A stretch of DNA of 64,000 bases from CAVTWH01 sp963738365 (GTDB taxonomy: Bacteria; Actinomycetota; Actinomycetes; Mycobacteriales; Micromonosporaceae). Position 1 is the stretch's first letter, and the number at the start of each line of letters is the position of its first letter. The notes under the pieces are model-generated. The model made no database searches, was not told the DNA's origin, and was given only the letters and a program-made list of their open reading frames with translations. Where the stretch lies: contig CAVTWH010000006.1 in assembly GCA_963738365.1 (NCBI GenBank), positions 992,001 through 1,056,000 of the forward strand, in the 5' to 3' direction. A program made the translations under genes and the position numbers. Positions 50,624 to 60,020 of this stretch are shown here, one piece after another.

Positions 50624-51391
50624 GTGTCAGGACTGCTCGCCGGCAAGCGGCTGCTGGTCACCGGCATCATCACCGACGCGTCGATCGCGTTCTCGGTGGC
50701 CAGGATCGCCCAGGAGCAGGGCGCGACGGTGGTGCTCACCGGCTACGGGCGGATGTCCCTGGTCGAGCGGATCGCCCGGCGGCTGCCCGAGCCGGCGCCG
50801 CTGATCGAGCTGGACGTCACCGACGCGGCGCAGCTGGCTGGCCTGGCCGACAAGGTCCGCGAGCACGTCGACGGGCTGGACGGGGTGGTGCACTCGATCG
50901 GGTACGCCCCGCCGAGCTGCCTGGGCGGCGGCTTCCTGGACGCCCCGTGGGAAGACGTGGCCCGGGCGCTGGAGGTGTCGACGTACTCCTACAAGTCGCT
51001 GGCCACCGCGTGCCTGCCGCTGCTGGGTCCCGGGTCGGGAATCGTCGGGCTGACCTTCGACGCGACCAAGGCGTGGCCGGTCTACGACTGGATGGGCGTG
51101 GCCAAGGCGGGCCTGGAGTCGGCCAACCGCTACCTCGCCCTGCACCTGGGCAAGCGGGGGATCCGGGCGAACCTGGTCAGCGCCGGTCCGCTGCGCACCA
51201 TGGCGGCCAAGTCGATCCCCGGCTTCGGGCAGTTCGAGGACGCCTGGGCGGATCGGGCGCCGCTGGGCTGGAACCTCGCCGACCAGGAACCGGCCGCCCG
51301 GGCGGTGCTCGCCCTGTTGTCCGACTGGTTCCCGGCCACCACCGGCGAAATCGTCCACGTCGACGGCGGGTACCACGCCCTGGGCGCCTGA
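50624..51391 (+). CDS. fabI: Enoyl-ACP reductase (FabI/InhA type)
   Basis: The 255-residue protein has the FabI-type cofactor loop GIITDASIAFSVARIAQEQGA and HSIGYAP, then the catalytic YDWMGVAKAGLES (Tyr-x6-Lys) and GPLRTMAAKSIPGF. It performs the last reduction of each FAS-II cycle with NADH. GTG at 50624 follows AGAAGGAGA. It is 27 bp after fabG and is followed 74 bp later by ferrochelatase, the same order as inhA-hemZ in M. tuberculosis. Confidence 0.95.
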   Translation: MSGLLAGKRLLVTGIITDASIAFSVARIAQEQGATVVLTGYGRMSLVERIARRLPEPAPLIELDVTDAAQLAGLADKVREHVDGLDGVVHSIGYAPPSCLGGGFLDAPWEDVARALEVSTYSYKSLATACLPLLGPGSGIVGLTFDATKAWPVYDWMGVAKAGLESANRYLALHLGKRGIRANLVSAGPLRTMAAKSIPGFGQFEDAWADRAPLGWNLADQEPAARAVLALLSDWFPATTGEIVHVDGGYHALGA

Positions 51392-51465
51392 CGCCGCCCG
51401 GCGCGCACCTGTCGGGTCCGCTGACCCGGCAGGTGTGACCGGCTGTCACGGGGCAAGATGAACAC

Positions 51466-52512
51466 GTGGAGTATGACGCCCTGCTGCTGGTCTCCTTCGG
51501 CGGTCCGGAGGGGCCCGACGACGTCATGCCGTTCCTGCGCAACGTCACCCGGGGCCGGGACGTACCGGACGAACGGCTGGCCGCGGTGGCCGGGCACTAC
51601 CAGCACTTCGGCGGCGTCTCGCCGATCAACGAACAGAACCGCGCCCTGGTCGACGCGGTCGGCAAGGAGTTCGCCGGCCGGGGCTTGGAGCTGCCGGTCT
51701 ACTGGGGCAACCGCAACTGGGCGCCGTACCTGCCGGACACGGTGGCGCGCATGCGCGACGACGGGGTACGCCGCGCGCTGGCCCTGGTGACCAGCGCGTA
51801 CGCCTCGTACTCGGCCTGCGGGCAGTACCTGGACGACATCGACCGGGCGGTCAACGAGGCCGGCCCGGGCGCGCCGGAGATCCACAAGCTACGGCACTTC
51901 TTCGACCACCCGGGCTTCATCGACCCGACCGTGGAAGCCGTCTGCGCCGCGCTGTCCAGCCTGGCCAGCCCCACGCTGGACAGTCACGACGTGCGCCTGG
52001 TGTTCACGGCGCACTCGATCCCGCTGGCGATGGCCGAGGCGAGCGGCCGGGCCACCGCCGGGGTCGGCTTCCGTTACCAGGCGCAGCTGCTGGAGGCCGC
52101 CCGGCTGGTGGTCGCCCGGGTCGACCCGGCGCTGGAGTGGGACCTGGTCTGGCAGAGCCGCTCCGGGCCGCCGCAGGTGCCGTGGCTGGATCCGGACGTC
52201 AACGACCACCTGCGGGCGCTGCATGTGCACGGGGTGCGGGCGGTGGTGGTCAGCCCGATCGGGTTCATCTCCGATCACCTGGAGGTGCGCTGGGACCTCG
52301 ACGTCGAGGCCGCCGCCACCGCCGCCGAGCTGGGCATGGGTTTCGTCCGGGCGGCCACCCCGGCGACCGATCCGCGCTTCGTTGCGATGATCTACGAGCT
52401 GGTCGCCGAGCGTCTCGACCCGGCGGTGCAGCGCCGTCACCTCGGCGAGCTGCCGACCTGGGACCACTGCCGGCCGGGCTGCTGCGCGGTACCCCACCCC
52501 GCCGCCCCCTGA
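51466..52512 (+). CDS. hemH: Ferrochelatase (coproporphyrin type expected)
   Basis: The 348-residue protein matches the ferrochelatase family: LLLVSFGGPEGPDDVMPFLRNV at the start, HYQHFGGVSPINEQNRAL, FTAHSIPLAMAE with the catalytic His, WQSRSGPPQVPWLDPDV and VSPIGFISDHLEVRWDLD with the Glu. It inserts Fe into a porphyrin; in actinobacteria the substrate is usually coproporphyrin III. The GxxxxRxG and Cys ligands (C462-type [2Fe-2S], DHCRPGCCAVP) suggest a C-terminal iron-sulfur site. GTG at 51466. Confidence 0.95.
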   Translation: MEYDALLLVSFGGPEGPDDVMPFLRNVTRGRDVPDERLAAVAGHYQHFGGVSPINEQNRALVDAVGKEFAGRGLELPVYWGNRNWAPYLPDTVARMRDDGVRRALALVTSAYASYSACGQYLDDIDRAVNEAGPGAPEIHKLRHFFDHPGFIDPTVEAVCAALSSLASPTLDSHDVRLVFTAHSIPLAMAEASGRATAGVGFRYQAQLLEAARLVVARVDPALEWDLVWQSRSGPPQVPWLDPDVNDHLRALHVHGVRAVVVSPIGFISDHLEVRWDLDVEAAATAAELGMGFVRAATPATDPRFVAMIYELVAERLDPAVQRRHLGELPTWDHCRPGCCAVPHPAAP

Positions 52513-52653
52513 GCCGGCGCCCTCCGCGCACGGTGGTGAGCGACACACAGCCACGCCGCCGGCCGGTCGGCAGTGGCCACCGACACAGCGCGTTGGCCGT
52601 CCGGCAACGCCGCACCGCCGGTTGTCGAAACGCCGGGCTGGCACAATCGCCGG

Positions 52654-53433
52654 ATGACCGACCGCAAGCCCGTCGAGACCTGGCTCACCGACATGGACGG
52701 GGTGCTCGTCCACGAGGGCCAGCCGGTGCCCGGCGCCCCCGACTTCATCAACCGGCTGCGCAGCTCCGGCACGCCGTTCCTGATTCTCACCAACAACTCC
52801 ATCTACACCCCCCGGGACCTGCAGGCCCGGCTGGTCCGGATGGGCTTCGACATTCCCGAGCACTCGATCTACACCTCGGCGCTGGCCACCGCGAACTTCC
52901 TGGACAGCCAGCGGCCGGGCAGCACCGCGTACGTCATCGGGGAGGCCGGGCTGACCACGGCGCTGCACAACGTCGGCTATGTCCTCACCGACCACAACCC
53001 GGTCTACGTGGTGCTGGGCGAGACCCGCACGTACAGCTTCGAGGCGATCACCATGGCGATCCGGCTGATCAACAACGGGGCGCGGTTCATCTGCACCAAC
53101 CCCGACGCCACCGGCCCGTCGAACGAGGGCGCCCTGCCGGCGGCCGGCTCGGTGGCCGCGCTGATCTCCAAGGCGACCGGGGTGGAGCCGTACTTCGTGG
53201 GCAAGCCGAACCCGATGATGATGCGTTCGGCGCTGAACACCATCGGGGGCCACTCGGAGACCACCGCGATGATCGGTGACCGGATGGACACCGACATCCT
53301 CTGCGGCCTGGAGGCAGGGCTACAGACCATCCTGGTGATGACCGGCATCAGCGGCCGCGACGACGTGGAGCGCTACCCGTTCCGCCCGGTCCGCATCGTG
53401 GACTCGGTGGCCGACCTGATGGACGAGATCTGA
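52654..53433 (+). CDS. HAD-IIA phosphatase (NagD/AraL-like)
   Basis: The 259-residue protein has motif I WLTDMDGVLVHEG, LILTNNSIYTPRDLQARL (motif II), a C2 cap, KPNPMMMRSAL (motif III) and MIGDRMDTDILCGLEAGL (motif IV), the pattern of HAD subclass IIA. It probably dephosphorylates a sugar phosphate or nucleotide monophosphate. ATG at 52654; an in-frame start at 52573 would add an Arg/Pro-rich leader. Confidence 0.92.
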   Translation: MTDRKPVETWLTDMDGVLVHEGQPVPGAPDFINRLRSSGTPFLILTNNSIYTPRDLQARLVRMGFDIPEHSIYTSALATANFLDSQRPGSTAYVIGEAGLTTALHNVGYVLTDHNPVYVVLGETRTYSFEAITMAIRLINNGARFICTNPDATGPSNEGALPAAGSVAALISKATGVEPYFVGKPNPMMMRSALNTIGGHSETTAMIGDRMDTDILCGLEAGLQTILVMTGISGRDDVERYPFRPVRIVDSVADLMDEI

Positions 53434-53476
53434 CTGCCGCTCCGGCCGGCTGAGCGCCCGCTCCGGCTGGCCGGGC

Positions 53477-54268
53477 TCAGGCGGCCAGTGGGGCGTTGCA
53501 GGCGGCCACCAGGGCGCGCCGGCAGGCGGTGAGCAGCGGGCGCAGCGCGGCGTCGCGGTGCTGCGCCTCGTGGCTGTTCACCGCCGCGCCGGGGGCGTCC
53601 TCACCGGCCAGGATCAGGACCCGGTCGAGCATGCTGGCCCGGGCGAACAGCCGCCGCGCCCGGGCGTCGTAGCCGGGCGGCAGGTCACCGGCGAAGTCGG
53701 GGCGGCGCAGCGCGGCCAGCGCCCCGGCCAGCTCGGGTCGCCAGCGGGCCACGTCGAGGCGGGCCAGCGAGCCGGTCGCCTCGACCAGCGCCGCGCTCAG
53801 CTCGCCCTCCGCCTCGGCCGCGCCGACCTCGCCGGCCAGCGCGGTGGGCGTCGCCGACGGCACCTGGTAGACCCGCCACAGCACGGTTTCGAACTCGTCG
53901 CCGGAGCCGGAGACGTGCCGGCGGACCTCCGGGACGAGGCCGAGCGGGCCGGCGATGACGCACTCCTCGGCCACCAGGGCGGCGCCGCTGAACGGGCCCG
54001 GGCCGGGCAGCCCGCGCGGGTCGCCGGGGGCCGGCAGCACCAGCCGGATCTCGTCCGGGTGCAGCTTGCTGAAGACCCGCAGGCCTTCGCCGAGGGGCAC
54101 GTCGGTCCACGTGCCGGGGGCATCCGCGACCAGTTGCTCCTCGTCGCCGGCGATCTCGGTGGCGACCTCGTCGTAGGGGACGAGTCCGGCGCGCCAGGCT
54201 CGAACCCAGGTCACCATCCTGGTCGAGCGCCTGGGCGCCAGGGTCGCCGCGCGTGCTGCGGGGGACAT
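53477..54268 (-). CDS. Conserved actinobacterial hypothetical protein
   Basis: The 263-residue soluble protein has no domain I recognise. Segments such as GLRVFSKLHPDEIRLVLPAPGDPRGLPGPGPFSGAAL look conserved, with an acidic central stretch and a helical C-terminus (MLDRVLILAGEDAPGAAVNSHEAQHRDAALRPLL). In M. tuberculosis, Rv1486c has the same place and direction between hemZ and Rv1487, so it is probably the counterpart. ATG at 54268, divergent from the DUF3097 gene 59 bp away. Confidence 0.75.
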   Translation of the reverse strand: MSPAARAATLAPRRSTRMVTWVRAWRAGLVPYDEVATEIAGDEEQLVADAPGTWTDVPLGEGLRVFSKLHPDEIRLVLPAPGDPRGLPGPGPFSGAALVAEECVIAGPLGLVPEVRRHVSGSGDEFETVLWRVYQVPSATPTALAGEVGAAEAEGELSAALVEATGSLARLDVARWRPELAGALAALRRPDFAGDLPPGYDARARRLFARASMLDRVLILAGEDAPGAAVNSHEAQHRDAALRPLLTACRRALVAACNAPLAA

Positions 54269-54327
54269 GCTGGCTAGGGTACGTGGCGTGGCGCCCGATG
54301 TCTCGTGGTGTGCGTTAGGTTGCCCGC

Positions 54328-55140
54328 ATGGGTGGTCGCTACGACTTCGACGTCCTGCGCGCGGGGGATCCCCGGCGGCGCGCGGTGCCCTCGGTCGAGG
54401 CGGAGCCGGGCCTGGTGGTGGAGGACCCGGACAGCGGGTTCTGCGGCGCCGTGGTCGGCTTCGAGGCCGGCGCCGTGCTGCTGGAGGACAGGTTCGGCAA
54501 GCGCCGGCACTTTCCGTTGGTACCGGCCGGTTTCCTGCTCGACGGCGCGCCGGTGACGTTGACCCGGCCGGCGGCGCCGGTACCCACCGCGCGCCGGTTG
54601 ACGGCCAGCGGTTCGGTGGCGGTGAGCGGCCGTCCAGCGCGGGTGGCCCGGGCCGGCCGCATCTGGGTGGAGGGTGTGCACGACGCCGCCCTGGTGGAGC
54701 GGATCTGGGGGGACGACCTGCGGGTCGAGGGCGTGGTGGTGGAGCCGCTGGACGGGCTGGACCTGCTGCCCGCCGCGGTGCGCGAGTTCGCCCCGGGCCC
54801 CGGCCGGCGCCTCGGCGTGCTGGCCGACCATCTGGTACGCGGCTCGAAGGAGAGCCGGATCGTCGCCTCGGTGGCCTCGCCCTACCTGCTGGTCACCGGG
54901 CACCCCTATGTGGACATCTGGCAGGCGGTGAAGCCGGCCCGGCTGGGTATCCGGGCGTGGCCGGTCGTCCCGCCGGGGCAGCCGTGGAAGGAGGGCGTCT
55001 GCGCCGCCTTGGGCGTCGCCGAGCCGGCCGCGCTGTGGCGGCGCATCCTCGCCTCGGTGCGCGACTACCGCGACGTGGAGACCCCGCTCGTCAACGCGGT
55101 CGAGCGCATGATCGACTTCGTCACCGATCCGGAGGGGTAG
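54328..55140 (+). CDS. DUF3097 protein
   Basis: The 270-residue protein contains the DUF3097 signature RIWVEGVHDAALVERIWGDDLRVEGVVVEPLDG at about residues 110-142, then SRIVASV and VTGHPYVDIWQAVKPA. VEGxHD resembles a TOPRIM metal motif, though nuclease activity is not shown. A beta-rich N-terminal part (1-100) precedes it. ATG at 54328. Its end overlaps the convergent hydrolase gene by 20 bp. Confidence 0.88.
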   Translation: MGGRYDFDVLRAGDPRRRAVPSVEAEPGLVVEDPDSGFCGAVVGFEAGAVLLEDRFGKRRHFPLVPAGFLLDGAPVTLTRPAAPVPTARRLTASGSVAVSGRPARVARAGRIWVEGVHDAALVERIWGDDLRVEGVVVEPLDGLDLLPAAVREFAPGPGRRLGVLADHLVRGSKESRIVASVASPYLLVTGHPYVDIWQAVKPARLGIRAWPVVPPGQPWKEGVCAALGVAEPAALWRRILASVRDYRDVETPLVNAVERMIDFVTDPEG

Positions 55141-56482
55141 CGGCCGGGTCGACGGTGTCCGGGTCGCGGGTGAACACGTACGTGGCGATGTCCAGTGCCG
55201 TCACCGCGCCGGTCGTATCCCGCAGTACCCGGAGCAGTTCACTGTCCTGCTGCCCGGCGTACCCCCGGAACAGGTCGCTGTCCTCGGCCCGGAACCGCCA
55301 CGGCGGGGTGCCCGCGATGGTGAGCGGGGTGATCGTCAGGTCCGCGCCGTCGGCGGCGGCCTGGAACTCCTTGCCCATCCACCACCAGCGGCCGGTCAGC
55401 TCGGCGAGCGCGCCGGTCGGTGGGGCAGCGGCCGGCAGCCAGGGCGGCGTGGGCGCGGCCGGTTCGCCGTCCAGGACGGCGCCGAGCAGGTCCAGCCCGA
55501 GCGTGAGGATCGAGCCGCCGCGCAGCGTATAGCAGTTGGTGAAGGCGACCACGGCGGTCCGGGACGGCCGGTGCGCGGCGAGCACCGCCAGGTAGCCGGG
55601 CATCGAGCCGGTGTGGCCGCGGTAGACCCGCTCACCTCTGCGCCACAGTTGCAGGCCCAGCCCGTGCCCGGCCAGCCAGCTGTCGGGGTCGGCGATGACC
55701 ACCGGGTTGCCCAGCTCGGCCACGGTGGGGGCGGACAGGACCGGCGGGTCGGGGCGGACCAGGAAGTCGGCCCAGCGGGCCAGGTCGGCCGAGGTGGACC
55801 ACAGTTGCCCGGCCGGGGCCATCGCGGCCGCGTCCTCGCGCGGCTCCTCGCGCAGCGTGCCGTGCCACGGATGCACCACGTACCCGGGGGCGTACGGCTG
55901 CGTGCACTGGTAGCTGGTGCGGTGCATGCCCAGCGGGTCCAGCAGCCGCTCGCGCACCACGTCGAACCAGGGCCGGCCGGCCAGCCGCGCCACCACTGCG
56001 CCGAGCAGCCCGTAGGCCAGATTGGAGTAGTGGTATCCGCGGTGCGCCGGGTAGACCAGTTTGTCCGGGCCGGTGCGGGCCACCAGTTCGGCGACGTCCA
56101 CGCCCGGGGTGCGTTCCCACCAGTCGGTGTCCGGCTCGCTCTGGGCGCCGCTGGCGTGCCCGAGCAGCTGCCGGATGGTACGCCCGCCCAGGCCGGTGCC
56201 GGGCAGGTAGCTCGACAGTGGCTCGTCGAGTCCGAGCTCGCCCTGGTCGCGCAGGTCGAGCAGGAGCGCGGCGGTCATCGTCTTGGTGATCGAGCCGATC
56301 CGGTACTGCAGGTCCGGGTGCGGGGTCGGGGTGGCACCGGCGCCGCTGTGGTGCGCCACTGCGCCGTCGCGTACCACCGTGGCGACCAGGCTTGGCGCCC
56401 GGCCGTCGCGCTGTGCCCGGGTGACGCGGGCGTCCACGTCGGCCGCCGTGGCGGGGGAGAGTCGGCCGTCCGCGGGGATCAT
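55121..56482 (-). CDS. Serine hydrolase of the beta-lactamase/AmpC family
   Basis: The 453-residue protein has the Ser-x-x-Lys motif YRIGSITKTMTAALL (about residues 57-72) and YSNLAYGLLG (Tyr-x-Asn) and HTGSMPGYLAV in place of KTG, typical for class C beta-lactamase-like esterases and D-amidases. The last about 110 residues form a lipocalin-like beta domain (LAELTGRWWWMGKEF). No clear signal peptide. ATG at 56482; earlier in-frame starts would add a Pro/Arg-rich leader. Confidence 0.88.
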   Translation of the reverse strand: MIPADGRLSPATAADVDARVTRAQRDGRAPSLVATVVRDGAVAHHSGAGATPTPHPDLQYRIGSITKTMTAALLLDLRDQGELGLDEPLSSYLPGTGLGGRTIRQLLGHASGAQSEPDTDWWERTPGVDVAELVARTGPDKLVYPAHRGYHYSNLAYGLLGAVVARLAGRPWFDVVRERLLDPLGMHRTSYQCTQPYAPGYVVHPWHGTLREEPREDAAAMAPAGQLWSTSADLARWADFLVRPDPPVLSAPTVAELGNPVVIADPDSWLAGHGLGLQLWRRGERVYRGHTGSMPGYLAVLAAHRPSRTAVVAFTNCYTLRGGSILTLGLDLLGAVLDGEPAAPTPPWLPAAAPPTGALAELTGRWWWMGKEFQAAADGADLTITPLTIAGTPPWRFRAEDSDLFRGYAGQQDSELLRVLRDTTGAVTALDIATYVFTRDPDTVDPAATPPDR

Positions 56483-56619
56483 GTGGCAGACCCTACCGAG
56501 CGACCGGACCGGGCCGGCAGGGTCCCGCGCGATTTCCGGGCAGGTCGCCAGGGGGGTTCCGCGGGAACTGCCCGACGGTGGAAGTGGGGAATGTGGCGGT
56601 AGCGTGCCACGATCGACGT

Positions 56620-57048
56620 ATGGCGGTTGTGTGGCTCGTACTGGCGGTCGTGTTGGCTGTCGCTGAAGGGCTGACAACGACGTTCGTGCTGGTCATGTTC
56701 GCTGCCGGGGCGCTGGCCGCGGCCGGTGGCGCGGCGCTGGGCGCCGACCTGTGGCTGCAGGTGCTGCTGTTCGCCGGAGTGTCGGTGGCCGCGCTGATCG
56801 GCGTGCGACCCATGCTGCGGCGCCGGCTGGACCTGCAGCACCTGGGCGGCACCGCCATCGGCATGGAGGCCATCGAGGGCACCGAGGCCCTGGTCATCGA
56901 GGACATCGACGAGAACCGGGGCCAGATCAAAATCGACGGCGAGATCTGGAACGCGCGACCGTTCGACGCGCAGCAGAGTTTCGCCAAGGGCACCCGGGTC
57001 AGGGTGATCGAGGTCAAGGGCGCCACTGCCCTGGTGTGGAGGGACTAG
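56620..57048 (+). CDS. NfeD family membrane protein
   Basis: The 142-residue protein has two transmembrane regions (about 1-25 and 30-65) and an OB-fold end GTEALVIEDIDENRGQIKIDGEIWNARPF, the NfeD pattern. NfeD proteins work with SPFH proteins in membrane microdomains. ATG at 56620. It abuts the SPFH gene (0 bp), so they are one operon, as with Rv1487-Rv1488. Confidence 0.93.
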   Translation: MAVVWLVLAVVLAVAEGLTTTFVLVMFAAGALAAAGGAALGADLWLQVLLFAGVSVAALIGVRPMLRRRLDLQHLGGTAIGMEAIEGTEALVIEDIDENRGQIKIDGEIWNARPFDAQQSFAKGTRVRVIEVKGATALVWRD

Positions 57049-58128
57049 TTGGAACCGCTGAATATCTTCCTCGTCGTCATCGCGGCGGCGTTCGCGCTGT
57101 TCGTGGTGGTCACCCTGGTGCGCTCCGTCCGGGTGGTGCCGCAGCAGCGGATGGACGTGGTGGAGCGGCTGGGCCGCTACCACCGCACGCTCAAGCCCGG
57201 CCTGAACCTGTTGGCGCCCTTCCTGGACGCGGTGCGTACCAAGGTGGACATGCGCGAGCAGGTGGTCAGCTTCCCGCCGCAGCCGGTGATCACTTCGGAC
57301 AACCTGGTCGTCTCGATCGACACGGTGCTGTATTTCCGGGTGGTCGACCCGGTCCGGGCCACCTACGAGATCGCCAACTTCCTGCAGGCCATCGAGCAGC
57401 TGACGGTGACCACGCTGCGAAACGTGATCGGCTCGATGGACCTGGAGAAGGCGCTGACCAGCCGCGACGAGATCAACCGGCACCTGTCCGGGGTGCTGGA
57501 CGAGACCACCGGCCGGTGGGGCATCAAGGTTACCCGGGTGGAGATCAAGGCGATCGAGCCGCCGCCCAGCATCCGCGACTCGATGGAGAAGCAGATGCGT
57601 GCGGAGCGGGACCGGCGCGCCGCGATCCTCAACGCCGAGGGCATCAAGCAGTCCCAGATCCTCACCGCCGACGGCGACCGGCAGGCCGCGGTGCTGCGCG
57701 CCCAGGGTGACCGGGAGGCCCGGATCCTGCAGGCCGAGGGCCAGGCCAAGGCGATCCAGACCGTCTTCAACGCCGTGCACGCGGCCGACCCGGACCCGAA
57801 GGTGCTGGCGTACCAGTACCTGCAGGCGCTGCCGCAGATCGCGGCCGGGTCGGCGAACAAGGTGTGGATCGTGCCGGCGGAGATGACCCGGGCGCTGGAG
57901 GGTCTCTCCGGTGCGCTGACCGGCCTGCTGCCCGGCGCCGCCCGCGCCCCGGAGCCGGTACCGGATCTGCCGCAGGAGTCCAAGGAGGCGCTGGACCAGG
58001 CGCTGGCCGCGGCGCAGCGGGCCGCCGCGGAGACCGAGAAGGAGGCGCTGCTGGGCCTGCCGGTGGGCGAGAAGGTCACCGCCTCCGACCTGCTGGGCGA
58101 CCAGCAGGTGCAGCGCGAACAGGCCTGA
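57049..58128 (+). CDS. SPFH/band-7 domain protein (stomatin/QmcA-like)
   Basis: The 359-residue protein has an N-terminal membrane helix (about 4-22), an SPFH domain with VPQQRMDVVERLGRYHRTLKPGLNLLAPF and a coiled coil (RDSMEKQMRAERDRRAAILNAEGI). It should oligomerise at the membrane, interacting with the NfeD protein. TTG start at 57049 directly after the NfeD stop. C-terminal extension of about 70 residues, Ala/Glu-rich. Confidence 0.93.
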   Translation: MEPLNIFLVVIAAAFALFVVVTLVRSVRVVPQQRMDVVERLGRYHRTLKPGLNLLAPFLDAVRTKVDMREQVVSFPPQPVITSDNLVVSIDTVLYFRVVDPVRATYEIANFLQAIEQLTVTTLRNVIGSMDLEKALTSRDEINRHLSGVLDETTGRWGIKVTRVEIKAIEPPPSIRDSMEKQMRAERDRRAAILNAEGIKQSQILTADGDRQAAVLRAQGDREARILQAEGQAKAIQTVFNAVHAADPDPKVLAYQYLQALPQIAAGSANKVWIVPAEMTRALEGLSGALTGLLPGAARAPEPVPDLPQESKEALDQALAAAQRAAAETEKEALLGLPVGEKVTASDLLGDQQVQREQA

Positions 58129-58158
58129 GCCGCTGCCCCGGTAGGGAGCGGATCCACC

Positions 58159-58190
58159 CCCGGCCGGCACCCGACGCGGTGCCGGCCGGG
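58159..58190 (+). terminator. Terminator hairpin after the NfeD/SPFH operon
   Basis: A perfect 13-bp stem (CCCGGCCGGCACC and its complement) with a 6-nt loop, followed by CCTGTTTC, starts 30 bp past the SPFH stop codon. Confidence 0.8.
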
Positions 58191-58258
58191 CCTGTTTCGG
58201 CAAAACGTGCGCAAGGCTCATCTTCTGCTGCCATGATCAGCAACGGGAGGTGGTGGCC

Positions 58259-59053
58259 ATGGCACCGGCTGCCGGTAGCGCCAGGACACCCGGTAATTCC
58301 AGGACCCAGCGTCCGTTCACACCGCCGCACCGGGTCAGCGCGCGTCGCGTCCCCGCTGTCCCCCCTCCCGCGCGCTGGGCGCACACCCTGCGCCGGGCCG
58401 CCCGGTACGCGATCTGGGCGCTGCCCGGCTACGCGGTCCTGGCTGGACTGTCGGTACTGGGCGACGACGCCGCCTTCACCACCGACCGGGCCAGCTACGC
58501 GCACTACCTGGCGCACGTCCGGTTCACCCCGGCGCACCTGACGTACTCGGTCGGCACCGCGTTCGCCGGGATGGTCGCGCTGGTGGCGCTGGCCGGCCTG
58601 CTGGCCGGGACCCGCTCCGGACGTACCGGTGCGGTGGCGCTCGGGCTGGGGCTGGCCGGGGTGGCGGTGCTGCTGACCGGCGTGGGAACCGTGCTGCTAC
58701 GCCAGGAGGGCGCGCGGGCCGCGCTGCTGCGCGGGCACCCGACGGACGTGGTGCTCAACCCGCAGCTGCGCGGCGGTGGCGCCGTCCTGGCCGTTCTCGG
58801 TGGTGCGGTGCTGCTGACCCTGGCCTGGATGCTGCTGGGCGTCGCGGTGTGGCGCAGCCGGGTGCTGCAGCGCGCCGACGGGGTACTGCTGATCGTCTCC
58901 GCGCCGCTGCTCTACCTCGGCGGCCTGGTACTGCGCCTGATGCCGGTGCTCGGTGCGCTGCTGCTGCTCGCGGCCGGCCTGGGACTGGCCTGGACCGCCA
59001 CCCGGCTCAGCCCCGACGACCCGCCGCGCGGCGACCGGTCCGCCGCCCGCTGA
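58259..59053 (+). CDS. Four- to six-helix membrane protein, unknown
   Basis: The 264-residue protein has a disordered Pro/Arg-rich N-terminus (1-45) and hydrophobic helices at about 48-70, 98-118, 125-146, 170-192 and 210-245. A short loop DDAAFTTDRASYAHYLAHVRFTPAHL lies outside. No family is recognised. ATG at 58259 follows GGGAGG at 8 bp; the GTG at 58250 overlaps that site. Confidence 0.7.
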   Translation: MAPAAGSARTPGNSRTQRPFTPPHRVSARRVPAVPPPARWAHTLRRAARYAIWALPGYAVLAGLSVLGDDAAFTTDRASYAHYLAHVRFTPAHLTYSVGTAFAGMVALVALAGLLAGTRSGRTGAVALGLGLAGVAVLLTGVGTVLLRQEGARAALLRGHPTDVVLNPQLRGGGAVLAVLGGAVLLTLAWMLLGVAVWRSRVLQRADGVLLIVSAPLLYLGGLVLRLMPVLGALLLLAAGLGLAWTATRLSPDDPPRGDRSAAR

Positions 59054-59186
59054 GGCGCAGCGGGCCTGGCCCGTACTGAGCAGCGTTCGGCCCGGCGCGG
59101 GTCGAAGCGGACCCGGGCTGGCGCCGGCGCAGGCGCAGGGCCGGCCTGGCGCCGGGCCCGGCTGCCGGGCCCGGCAGAATGCGGGT

Positions 59187-59978
59187 GTGCCGGCAGCCGT
59201 GCAGATCACCGACCCCGAAGACGAGCGCATCGCCGACTACCGGGCGCTGACCGACGTGGAACTGCGTACCCGCTGGGAGCCGCCGCACGGGCTGTTCATC
59301 GCCGAGGGGGAACTGGTGCTGGGCCGGGCGCTGCGCGCCGGGTACCGGCTGCGCTCGGTGCTGGTCGACGCCAAGCGGGTGGATCAGGTGCCGGAGACCA
59401 CCGCCCCGGTCTACGCCGCCAGCCAGGACGTGCTGGAGCGCACCACCGGCTTCCACGTGCACCGCGGGGTGCTCGCCTCGTTCCACCGCAAGCCGCTGCG
59501 CGACGCCGCGCAGGTGCTGGCCGGCGCCCGCCGGGTGGTGATCCTGGAGGACGTCAACAACCACACCAACCTGGGTGCCATTTTCCGGGGCGCGGCGGCG
59601 CTCGGCATGGACGCGGTGCTGCTCTCGCCGTCCTGTGCCGATCCGCTCTACCGGCGCAGCGTCCGGGTCAGCATGGGCGAGGTCTTCGCCGTCCCGTACG
59701 CCCGGCTGGAGCCCTGGCCGGCCGTCCTCGACGTGGTGCGCGGGCACGGCTTCACCGTGCTGGCCCTCACCCCGGCCGGCGACGCGCTACCGATCCAGCG
59801 GTTGGGCGCCGCCCAGCGGGAACGCCCCGCGCTGCTGCTCGGCGCCGAGGGTCCCGGCCTGTCCGGGCCGGCGCTGCGGGCCAGCGACGCCCGGGTGGCC
59901 ATCCCGATGCACCGGGGCGTCGACTCGCTCAACGTCGCCGCCGCTGCCGCGGTCGCCTTCTGGGAGATCTGCCGCTGA
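59187..59978 (+). CDS. SpoU/TrmH-type RNA 2'-O-methyltransferase
   Basis: The 263-residue protein has a substrate-binding N-domain (FIAEGELVLGRALRAGYRL) and a SPOUT knot with all three motifs: NHTNLGAIFRGAAALG (motif 1), LLLGAEGPGLS (motif 2) and IPMHRGVDSLNVAAAAAVAFWE (motif 3). It methylates a ribose of rRNA or tRNA; the position cannot be stated. GTG at 59187. Confidence 0.93.
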   Translation: MPAAVQITDPEDERIADYRALTDVELRTRWEPPHGLFIAEGELVLGRALRAGYRLRSVLVDAKRVDQVPETTAPVYAASQDVLERTTGFHVHRGVLASFHRKPLRDAAQVLAGARRVVILEDVNNHTNLGAIFRGAAALGMDAVLLSPSCADPLYRRSVRVSMGEVFAVPYARLEPWPAVLDVVRGHGFTVLALTPAGDALPIQRLGAAQRERPALLLGAEGPGLSGPALRASDARVAIPMHRGVDSLNVAAAAAVAFWEICR

Positions 59979-60020
59979 CCGCGCCGCGCTTCCCGGCACG
60001 GATCATCGGTCACTGGCGTA

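Noticed and set aside
52640..52655. TGGCAC near the NagD-like gene as sigma-54 promoter
   Set aside because: No GC at the -12 position with correct spacing.
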